A DNA stretch of 22,426 nt from Verrucomicrobiota bacterium (GTDB lineage: Bacteria > Verrucomicrobiota > Verrucomicrobiia > Chthoniobacterales > UBA10450), in the NCBI GenBank assembly GCA_003218525.1, contig QHNU01000065.1, positions 1-22,426 of the forward strand, in the 5' to 3' direction. Numbering within the stretch: the stretch's first letter is position 1; the number at the start of each line of letters is the position of its first letter. Position numbers and translations under genes: made by a program. This document shows positions 9,238 through 16,199 of this stretch, piece after piece. A model generated the notes under the pieces. The model saw only the letters and a program-made list of their open reading frames with translations, ran no database searches and had not been told where the DNA came from.

Positions 9238-10323
9238 ATGAACGCAGTCATCGCATGTGGTGGAACGGGCGGCCATTTGTTTCCCGGCCTGGCCGTGGCG
9301 GAGGTGCTTCGGCAACGCGGCCATGACGTGCTGCTCTTCATTTCCGAAAAAGATGTCGACGCCCTGGCCTTGAAAGAGCATCCCGAAATTCCCTTCGAAA
9401 AACTTCCAAGCATCGGATTGCCCTCGCCTTTCTCCCCCACCATTTTCGGTTTTGTTCGCCGTTTCAATGAAAGCCTCGCGCGCTGCCGCGCGATTTACCG
9501 CCGTTACAAACCGCAGGTCGTCCTCGGCATGGGCGGGTTCACGTCGACGGCGCCGGTGCTTGCTGGGAAAATGCGCGGCGTCTCCACCTTCATTCACGAG
9601 TCGAACGCGATTCCGGGAAAGGCCAACAAAATGACGGCGCGCCTCGTCCGCGCGGTCTTACTCGGCTTCAAAGAATGCGCGCCATTTTTCCCGAGGGTGA
9701 AAACGGAGATCACGGGCACGCCGATCCGGACCGATCTGCGACGGATTGATCGCAGCCTTGCGCGCGAGAAACTCGGCTTGCACGGCGACATGGCCACCCT
9801 CCTCGTCATGGGCGGCAGCCAAGGCGCGAGCGGAATCAATCAAGCCATGATTAAATCGCTGCCGGCGTTGGCGGATATCGCACTCCAGGTCATTCACCTC
9901 ACCGGCGCCCGGGAAGAAAAACTCGTTGCTGACAACTATCGGCGGGCAAATGTGCCAGCTTTCGTCGCGTCATTTCATCACCGGATGGAGGAGGTTTACA
10001 GCGCTGCCGATCTTGCCGTCGCGCGATCCGGCGCAGCCAGTCTGGCCGAACTGGCGTCATTCTCATTGCCCGGAATTCTCATTCCGTTTCGCTACGCTTC
10101 GGACGATCACCAAACGCGCAACGCGGAAATTTTTACCAAGGCTGACGCCGCAATCGTAGTGAAGGAAGCGGAAATCCTCGATGATGTCCTAGCGCACAGA
10201 ATCCGGGAAATTATCGATGATCCTGTGCGTTTGGAGCGGATGTCAAAAAACTCGGCGCGGCTTTCGTCGCACAATGCCGCAAACGCGGTGGTAGAAACAA
10301 TGGAACGATACACCGCAACATGA
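9238..10323 (+). CDS. murG: MurG, UDP-GlcNAc:lipid I N-acetylglucosaminyltransferase
   Basis: This 361-residue GT28 enzyme converts lipid I to lipid II at the inner face of the membrane. The N-terminal glycine-rich GGTGGHLFPG (residues 8-17) and the second-domain GGSQGASGIN are typical MurG loops. RSGAASLAEL followed by PF and DDHQTRNA matches the UDP-GlcNAc-binding region. Length is normal. It starts 7 bases after ftsW and its stop overlaps the murC-murB start (ATGA). Confidence 0.96.
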   Translation: MNAVIACGGTGGHLFPGLAVAEVLRQRGHDVLLFISEKDVDALALKEHPEIPFEKLPSIGLPSPFSPTIFGFVRRFNESLARCRAIYRRYKPQVVLGMGGFTSTAPVLAGKMRGVSTFIHESNAIPGKANKMTARLVRAVLLGFKECAPFFPRVKTEITGTPIRTDLRRIDRSLAREKLGLHGDMATLLVMGGSQGASGINQAMIKSLPALADIALQVIHLTGAREEKLVADNYRRANVPAFVASFHHRMEEVYSAADLAVARSGAASLAELASFSLPGILIPFRYASDDHQTRNAEIFTKADAAIVVKEAEILDDVLAHRIREIIDDPVRLERMSKNSARLSSHNAANAVVETMERYTAT

Positions 10324-12614
10324 CGCCACTGGCTGATTTTGATCTGGCGCGATTTCTCACACGCGAGCATCACCGCATTCACCTGATCGGAGTGGCCGGC
10401 AGCGGGATGAGCGGGATTGCAGCGCTTCTGCTTGAACTTGGCCATCGCGTCAGCGGCTCGGACAAGTCGATCTCGCTCGAGGTCGAACGCTTGCAGCGAC
10501 TCGGTCTGGAATTTTTCCATCACCATCGCCCAGAGGACGCAAAGGACGCCGAGCTGATCATTTTTTCCTCTGCCATTAAGGAGCAAAACCCAATTCTGAC
10601 CACAGCCCGGGGCTCCTCCAAGCCGGTGGTGCGGCGGGCGGAAGCTCTCGCTGCGATCATGCGCGATAAGCGCGGAATCCTGGTCGCTGGAATGCATGGC
10701 AAGACGACGACCTCAGCCATGGCCGCGCATGTTTTGCGGGAAGGCGGGTTGCACCCGTCGCATTATGTCGGCGCCGAGATTCCGATCCTCGGGCAAAATG
10801 CGCATTGGGATTCGCGCGGCGAGTATTTTGTAGCCGAGGGCGATGAAAGCGATGGCACGATTCGCTGCTTTCATCCTTACTACACACTGATTTTGAACAT
10901 CGAGCTGGAGCACCTCGATTTTTATGAGGATCTGGCCGTGATCGAAACGACTTTTGCCGAGTTGGTCGGGCAAACAACTGGCAAAGTCTTTTATAATGCG
11001 GACGACCCGATCGCCGTGCGCGTTTGTCAATCTGACGGCTCAATCTCATACGGCCTGAGCGAAGAGGCGGATTACCAGGGCAAAGACATCGCGCTTGAAG
11101 ATTTTGCGTCGGTCTTTTGCGTTTATAGCAAGGGCAAACAACTCGGTGAGGCCCGGCTGAACGTACCCGGGCGTCACAACGTCCAGAACGCGATCGGCGT
11201 TATCGCGCTCGCCACAGAGTTAGATATTCCGTTCGATAAAATCGCTAAATCGCTGGCTAAATTTCAGCACGCCCGGCGGCGATTCGAAATTAAATATCAG
11301 AGCGATCGGTTTTTGTTGGTGGATGATTACGCCCATCATCCGACGGAAATTCGCGCCACGATCGCGACAGCGCGCTGGGTCGGCCGCGAACGCGTCCTGG
11401 CCATGTTTCAGCCGCATCGGTATTCCAGGACGAGGGCATTGCGCAAGGAATTCGGCGCGGCTTTCGACGACGCGGATCGAGTGGTAATCACGGATATTTA
11501 CGCCGCTAACGAATCACCTATTCCGGGAATCTCCGGCCAAGTTATCGCCGAGGAGATTTCTGCGCACGGCCATCCCAGCGTCACCTATCAACCACGGCTG
11601 GCCCATGTCCACTGTGATATCGGCAATATGCTTACTTCGGGAGATCTCGTTGTCAGCCTCGGGGCGGGAAATATTCACGAGCAGCTTTCGACCCTGGCGG
11701 CCGAACTGGTGATCGCCGAGAAGTTGAAGGCGATCGTGGGGGAAGAAGGCGACGTGCGTCTGCACGAGCCGCTGGCGAAACACACCACCCTGCGCGTCGG
11801 CGGTCCGGCGCAATTCTGGGTGGAACCTCGGACGGAAACGTCATTTGGAGAACTGATTCTCTTCTGCCGTCGCGAAAATTTGCCGCTGTTCGTCATAGGT
11901 CGCGGATCGAATTTGCTTGTTCGGGATGGGGGAATTCGAGGCCTCGTTGTTCATCCGAGCGGAGGCGAATTCGATCGCATTGAAGTCCACAGCGACGAAA
12001 TCACCGCGGGCGTCGGTGCAAAACTGAAACAGATCGCATATGCCGGGCGCAATGCCGGGATTGGCGGATTGGAATGGATGGAAGGTATCCCGGGCGAAGT
12101 CGGCGGTGCCTTGCGCATGAATGCTGGCGCCATGGGCGGGCAAACTTTTGAGAATGTCCTGCGCGTGCGGTTTCTCGATGGCGATGGCAATGCGCATGTG
12201 AAGACTGCAGCGGAAATGGAAGTGCATTACCGCCATGTAGCGATGTTGAAAAAAAACTATGCGGTTTCGGCGGTCTTTCGCGGAGTGCCAAGCGCGAAAG
12301 ATGAGATTGTTCGCAAACTGGAGGAGTCGCAGCACAAGCGCCGCACCACGCAGCCGGCTGCATCGAGTGCGGGGTGCATTTTCAAAAATCCGGGAACTAT
12401 TCCGGCCGGGAAGTTGGTGGAAGAACTCGGGTTGAAAAACAGGAGTGTGGGTAAAGCGCGCGTTTCGGAAGTGCACGGAAACTTTATCGTTAATGACGGC
12501 GGAGCGACAGCAGAGGAAATGCTCGAGCTGATCGAGCAAATCAAAGTGGCTGCGCGGTCAAAACGCGGCGTGGAACTCGAGACCGAAGTGCAAATCGTGG
12601 GGGAACCGCTGTGA
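10320..12614 (+). CDS. murC-murB: MurC-MurB fusion: UDP-MurNAc:L-alanine ligase / UDP-N-acetylenolpyruvoylglucosamine reductase
   Basis: One uninterrupted 764-residue frame encodes two enzymes. Residues about 1-465 are MurC, with GVAGSGMSG (24-32), P-loop GMHGKTTT with Lys128, DDYAHHPTE, and SLGAGNI near its end. Residues about 468-764 are MurB, with HTTLRVGGP, GRGSNLLVRDGG (FAD site), GIPGEVGGALRMNAG, an SAGCIFKNP block, and the terminal Glu in ETEV. MurB reduces enolpyruvyl-UDP-GlcNAc to UDP-MurNAc and MurC then adds L-Ala, so the fusion joins consecutive steps. The catalytic Ser expected in the G-S-x-F-K block is Cys686 here. The compact, loop-poor C-terminal part suggests a type II MurB. 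It overlaps murG by ATGA. Confidence 0.95.
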   Translation: MTPLADFDLARFLTREHHRIHLIGVAGSGMSGIAALLLELGHRVSGSDKSISLEVERLQRLGLEFFHHHRPEDAKDAELIIFSSAIKEQNPILTTARGSSKPVVRRAEALAAIMRDKRGILVAGMHGKTTTSAMAAHVLREGGLHPSHYVGAEIPILGQNAHWDSRGEYFVAEGDESDGTIRCFHPYYTLILNIELEHLDFYEDLAVIETTFAELVGQTTGKVFYNADDPIAVRVCQSDGSISYGLSEEADYQGKDIALEDFASVFCVYSKGKQLGEARLNVPGRHNVQNAIGVIALATELDIPFDKIAKSLAKFQHARRRFEIKYQSDRFLLVDDYAHHPTEIRATIATARWVGRERVLAMFQPHRYSRTRALRKEFGAAFDDADRVVITDIYAANESPIPGISGQVIAEEISAHGHPSVTYQPRLAHVHCDIGNMLTSGDLVVSLGAGNIHEQLSTLAAELVIAEKLKAIVGEEGDVRLHEPLAKHTTLRVGGPAQFWVEPRTETSFGELILFCRRENLPLFVIGRGSNLLVRDGGIRGLVVHPSGGEFDRIEVHSDEITAGVGAKLKQIAYAGRNAGIGGLEWMEGIPGEVGGALRMNAGAMGGQTFENVLRVRFLDGDGNAHVKTAAEMEVHYRHVAMLKKNYAVSAVFRGVPSAKDEIVRKLEESQHKRRTTQPAASSAGCIFKNPGTIPAGKLVEELGLKNRSVGKARVSEVHGNFIVNDGGATAEEMLELIEQIKVAARSKRGVELETEVQIVGEPL

Positions 12615-12625
12615 TTGCGTCATCG

Positions 12626-12745
12626 TGTCATTCTGAGCGAAATAGAGCGAAGCGAAACGAAGCCGCAGAATCTCTCGTTATAGTTCGGCCAGTCGGCTTT
12701 TTGAAATTAGAGATCCTTCGACTTCGCTGTGCTCCGCTCAGCATG
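12626..12745. repeat. Imperfect inverted repeat filling the murC-murB / ddl gap
   Basis: The left arm (about 12626-12676) begins TGTCATTCTGAGCGAA and ends GAATCTCT. The right arm (about 12708-12745) read in reverse begins TCATGCTGAGCGGAG and ends GGATCTCT. The arms therefore form a long imperfect hairpin with roughly 30 bases between them. The same core (TGAGCG...GTCGA...ATCTC) recurs near 17707 and 19163, which marks it as a dispersed intergenic repeat (REP-like). It may affect the mRNA between murC-murB and ddl. The small open frame crossing it is not believed to be a gene. Confidence 0.7.
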
Positions 12746-12810
12746 AAAAGGAGAACACGGCGGCGGGACAGAACCCGACCGTTTGCTGGTACATCCAAAG
12801 AACTAGTCCG

Positions 12811-13734
12811 ATGAAATTGCCGAAAAAAATTGCGGTCTTGATGGGTGGTCCGGGCTCGGAGCGCGACGTCTCGCTCGCAACCGGGCGCGGGGTGGCAAAG
12901 GCGTTGCGATCGTTCGGAGCCGACGTTTTCGAGATCGATGTACGGGACGAGAATTTCGAATTGCCCGGTGATGTGGATCTGGCATTCCTCACCATCCACG
13001 GAACGTTTGGCGAAGACGGGCAGCTGCAGAAAATTTTGCAACAACGCGGCGTCCGTTACACCGGAGATGGCGTCGAAGAGAGCGCCACAGCGTTCGATAA
13101 GATCCGCTCGAAAGAAAAATTTCGCCAGCACGGTGTAGTGACCCCGCTCTGGCAGGTAGTCAGAGCGCACCAACGACCAACGATTCCGTTGCCGATCGTG
13201 GTAAAGCCGCCCCGTGAGGGTTCGACCGTCGGCGTGGTCATCGTGAAGAATGAGCGCGAGCTGGAATCGGGTATGGCAGAAGTGTCGAAGTACGATCGTG
13301 AATTGTTGGTGGAAAAATTCGTGCCGGGCCGCGAGCTAACAATCGGAATTTTAGGTAACGACGCGCTGCCCATTCTGGAGATCATCCCGAAGGGCGGGTT
13401 TTACGATTTTAATAACAAGTACCCTTTTCTGAACCCGCAAGCCGGAGGTGGCGCACAGCACGTTTGCCCGGCAAAGATCGACGAGGAGAAGACCCGCGAG
13501 ATTCAGGAACTGGCGCTGCGGGCGTTTCGCGCGCTCGGTTTGCAGGTGTACGCCCGCGTCGACGTTCTTTTGCCGGAAGACGGTGCGGCCACGGTACTGG
13601 AAATAAACACGATCCCAGGAATGACGGAAGCGAGTTTATTGCCGGAAGCGGCAGCCGCGGCCGGAATCAGCTATCCCGATCTATGCCTTCGCATCATCGA
13701 GTTGTCGCGCGCGCGAGAGGAGGCCGGCAAATGA
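12811..13734 (+). CDS. ddl: Ddl, D-alanine:D-alanine ligase
   Basis: This 307-residue ATP-grasp ligase makes the D-Ala-D-Ala used by MurF. It shows the N-terminal GGPGSERDVSL block, the ATP-grasp segment KPPREGSTVGV, and the C-terminal metal-site region VLEINTIPGMTEASL with the conserved Glu and Asn. Length is typical of DdlB-type enzymes. Unlike its neighbours it is separated from the previous gene by 196 bases, mostly an inverted repeat, and has no clear Shine-Dalgarno before ATG 12811. It overlaps ftsQ by ATGA. Confidence 0.95.
   Translation: MKLPKKIAVLMGGPGSERDVSLATGRGVAKALRSFGADVFEIDVRDENFELPGDVDLAFLTIHGTFGEDGQLQKILQQRGVRYTGDGVEESATAFDKIRSKEKFRQHGVVTPLWQVVRAHQRPTIPLPIVVKPPREGSTVGVVIVKNERELESGMAEVSKYDRELLVEKFVPGRELTIGILGNDALPILEIIPKGGFYDFNNKYPFLNPQAGGGAQHVCPAKIDEEKTREIQELALRAFRALGLQVYARVDVLLPEDGAATVLEINTIPGMTEASLLPEAAAAAGISYPDLCLRIIELSRAREEAGK
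13718..13723 (+). promoter_or_regulatory. Ribosome binding site of ftsQ
   Basis: AGGAGG lies 7 bases before ATG 13731, inside the end of ddl. It decides the ftsQ start against the longer open frame that begins at 13464 inside ddl. Confidence 0.65.
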
Positions 13735-14831
13735 AACCAAGGCGCTCCACCCGTAAACGGCCGCGCAATCAGCGCGTCTCGAACCCGCGTCAGCGCAAGC
13801 AGCAGCATCTCCTCGATGTCAAAGTGCGCTCACGCAAGGCGACCCAGTACCGCAACCGCCGCCTTCTCGTCTTTGTTTCCAAAATTGTTTTAGCGGCCGC
13901 GATGTGCGCGGGAATTTATCTCGGTGGACGACTGGGTGTGCGGCGGTTCTTTTTCGAAAATCCAGATTACAATCTTACCGCCATTGATGTGCAGACCGAT
14001 GGCACTTTGCAGCGCGATCAAATTCTAAAAGCGGCCGATTTACGGGAGGGGGAAAACATTTTTCGGGTGAATTTGGGACACGTTCACGATGTCCTTCAGC
14101 AAATGCCGCAGGTCGATGACGTCCAAGTCGTCCGCAAAATGCCGGGCGAAATCGATGTTCGTGTGGTTGAGCGGAAACCGATCGCCTGGATCACAAGTGA
14201 AAAGCAAATTTCCGACCCCTTTCAATCCGAGGTCGCTTTTCTGATCGATGCGCGCGGCGCCCTCATGAAAGAGAAGAAATTGTTGCCGGAATACCTCGGC
14301 TTGCCGCTCATCACCGGATGCACGGGCGAGTCCCTCGAGCCCGGTAAAATCGTCGAATCACCTGAAGCGAAAGCCGCTTTGGAATTGCTTCGTTTAAGCG
14401 CGGCTAGTTTTATGCAGACACATTTCCAGATCCGCGAAATTGATGTCTCGAAGGGTTATTGCCTCATTGTCACTGACAAGAATCGCACTCGCGTGACGCT
14501 CGGATTTGATCATCTCGACACCCAAATTCAGCGGCTCGAACAATTCCTGATCTACGCTGACGATGCCAAGCGCGATATCGAGACAGTCAACCTGCTGGTG
14601 CTAAGAAATATTCCAGTGACATTCATGAAACCGGCGAGCGAAGTGATCAATGACACGATTGATCCGGAGGAGACGCCCCGAATCATGAAAGCGATTCCAG
14701 TGCCTCCGCAAACCAGTGGCTCGTCCGCAATCAAAACAATTAAGGCGGAGCAACCAGCTTCCAAGAAAATGCAAACAGGTCCGCAGCCGTTTTCGGCGCG
14801 GAAACAAAACCAAAAAGGGAGGAACGAGTAA
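13731..14831 (+). CDS. ftsQ: FtsQ/DivIB-like division protein
   Basis: The 366-residue bitopic protein has a very basic cytoplasmic tail (residues 1-44, rich in Arg, Lys and Gln), a membrane segment (about 45-67), a POTRA-like domain (about 79-152) ending in the typical VERKPIAWI strand, and a beta-rich FtsQ domain. It ends in a Pro/Lys/Gln-rich, probably disordered tail (about 320-366). FtsQ links early and late divisome proteins and binds FtsL/FtsB in the periplasm. The start at 13731 is supported by AGGAGG and an ATGA overlap with ddl. The C-terminal tail is longer than I would expect. The gap to ftsA is 3 bases. Confidence 0.9.
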   Translation: MKPRRSTRKRPRNQRVSNPRQRKQQHLLDVKVRSRKATQYRNRRLLVFVSKIVLAAAMCAGIYLGGRLGVRRFFFENPDYNLTAIDVQTDGTLQRDQILKAADLREGENIFRVNLGHVHDVLQQMPQVDDVQVVRKMPGEIDVRVVERKPIAWITSEKQISDPFQSEVAFLIDARGALMKEKKLLPEYLGLPLITGCTGESLEPGKIVESPEAKAALELLRLSAASFMQTHFQIREIDVSKGYCLIVTDKNRTRVTLGFDHLDTQIQRLEQFLIYADDAKRDIETVNLLVLRNIPVTFMKPASEVINDTIDPEETPRIMKAIPVPPQTSGSSAIKTIKAEQPASKKMQTGPQPFSARKQNQKGRNE

Positions 14832-14834
14832 GGA

Positions 14835-16046
14835 ATGGGAAACAACGACTTAATGGTCGGGTTGGAAATCGGGACGTCTAAAATTTGCGTCGTTGTCGGC
14901 GAAAGTCGGCCGGACGGGACGACGAAAATTTTGGGCGTCGGCCAAGCGCCATCGCGCGGCGTGCGCAAAGGCGAAATCGTCGATTTCGAAACGGCAATGA
15001 AATGCGTGCACGAAGCTGTGGTCGATGCAGAACAGAAAAGCGATGTCATGATTCGCAGCGTGTATGTCGGGGTTGCCGGGGCCCACATCCAGAGTTTCAA
15101 CAATCGCGGTTGTGTGGTCTTGCCGGACGACCGGGACGAGATCGATGAGGAGGATATCGAGGACGTGAAGATCAGCGCCCGCGAAGTAAGTATTCCAGCG
15201 CAAAACGCGTTTCTCCACTCGATCATCCAACATTATCATGTCGATGGGCAGGACGGCATTCTCAATCCCATTGGGATGCTCGGGCAAAAACTGGAAGCCG
15301 ATTTTCATATCATTCATGGTGTCCGGACGCGGATTCAAAACACCATTCGTTGCGTCAAAGAACTGCCGCTGGAGGTGGAAGACGTTGTTTTTACCGCCCT
15401 CGCTTCCGCCCAGGTCATACTCACTCAACAGCAAAAGAATCTCGGCGCTCTTGTAATCGACATGGGCGGAGGCACCACCGATTACATCCTTTATGTCGAC
15501 GGCGCGGTCAGACAAAGCGGGGCTGTCGGTGTCGGTGGCGATCACATCACCAATGACATTTCAATGGGATTGCGCATTCCGATGGCGCGGGCGGAGAAAC
15601 TCAAAATCGAGGAAGGAAGCGTTATCCTCGGGAATTGCCTGCCAGGAGAAACCGTGGTGTTGAAAGACGATTCCGGATTCGCGGGGAAGGAGATCGAGCG
15701 CGAGACGCTCAACACGATTATTCATCTGCGTGTCCGCGAGACATTCGAGCTTCTTAAGCGCACGCTTGATGAGGAATCGTTCATCAATTACGTCGGCGAA
15801 GGAATTTTTATTACCGGGGGCTGCAGTTTGCTGCAGGGAATCGATCATCTGGCCGAGGAAATCTTCGAAATTCCGGCGCGCGTCGCACGCGCGCAGACGA
15901 TGTCCGGATTGACCTCGGCCTTTCAGAACCCACAACTTTCGACCGCAATCGGATTGATCAAATACGCACAAGCAGTGCAAGCGGACCGACCGCAACGGCG
16001 TGGACTGACACGAATTTTCAGCCGGTTTATACCGGGAATGCGATGA
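14835..16046 (+). CDS. ftsA: FtsA, actin-like division ATPase and FtsZ membrane anchor
   Basis: The 403-residue protein has the actin/Hsp70 fold signatures: GLEIGTSKICVVVGE at the N-terminus (phosphate 1), DMGGGTTDY around residues 209-217 (phosphate 2), and ITGGCSLLQGI in the adenosine region. The region after about residue 85 corresponds to the FtsA-specific 1C (SHS2) subdomain. The last residues, GLTRIFSRFIPGMR, form a short amphipathic basic helix like the FtsA membrane-targeting sequence. It tethers FtsZ, whose conserved C-terminal peptide is intact in this window. GGGAGGA at 14817-14823 is a plausible ribosome binding site. Nothing is missing. Confidence 0.95.
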   Translation: MGNNDLMVGLEIGTSKICVVVGESRPDGTTKILGVGQAPSRGVRKGEIVDFETAMKCVHEAVVDAEQKSDVMIRSVYVGVAGAHIQSFNNRGCVVLPDDRDEIDEEDIEDVKISAREVSIPAQNAFLHSIIQHYHVDGQDGILNPIGMLGQKLEADFHIIHGVRTRIQNTIRCVKELPLEVEDVVFTALASAQVILTQQQKNLGALVIDMGGGTTDYILYVDGAVRQSGAVGVGGDHITNDISMGLRIPMARAEKLKIEEGSVILGNCLPGETVVLKDDSGFAGKEIERETLNTIIHLRVRETFELLKRTLDEESFINYVGEGIFITGGCSLLQGIDHLAEEIFEIPARVARAQTMSGLTSAFQNPQLSTAIGLIKYAQAVQADRPQRRGLTRIFSRFIPGMR

Positions 16047-16199
16047 ACCACGCGGATCATCACTCATCCACAATTTCGTCTCGTGGCGAGCCTGGTCTGC
16101 GGGACCTCGCGAGATCACACAAGACAATCGTCTCATCCCTCGGTTGGCCTGGGATGCCGGAGCGCATTTGCCTTTAAGAAAAACAAACAGCAAACAAAC
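16047..16199. other. ftsA-ftsZ leader region
   Basis: This 153-base spacer is one of only two real gaps in the operon. It contains a small inverted repeat (CATCCC at 16134-16139 with GGGATG at 16151-16156) and an A-rich run just before the ftsZ ATG, with no purine-rich Shine-Dalgarno. A frame from GTG 16083 continues into ftsZ but adds 39 residues with no family resemblance. A separate ftsZ promoter or a regulated leader is possible, but no convincing -35/-10 pair was found. Confidence 0.35.

Noticed and set aside
11841..12539. Large antisense open frame of 232 codons within murB
   Set aside because: It lies wholly opposite the conserved MurB coding frame and has no recognisable domain; a shadow of codon bias.
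12611..12814. Open frame of 67 codons between murC-murB and ddl
   Set aside because: It consists mostly of translated inverted-repeat DNA, is Arg-rich with no family resemblance, and overlaps both neighbours.
13464..13730. Longer start for ftsQ
   Set aside because: The extension lies in another frame of ddl, and AGGAGG correctly spaced before 13731 supports the shorter start.
16134..16156. Small hairpin in the ftsA-ftsZ spacer as a terminator or riboswitch
   Set aside because: The stem is only 6 bp with an 11-base loop and no T-run, so it is not supported beyond a note in the spacer entry.
16083..16199. GTG-started 39-residue extension of FtsZ
   Set aside because: The residues show no FtsZ similarity, and ATG 16200 leads directly into a normal N-terminus.
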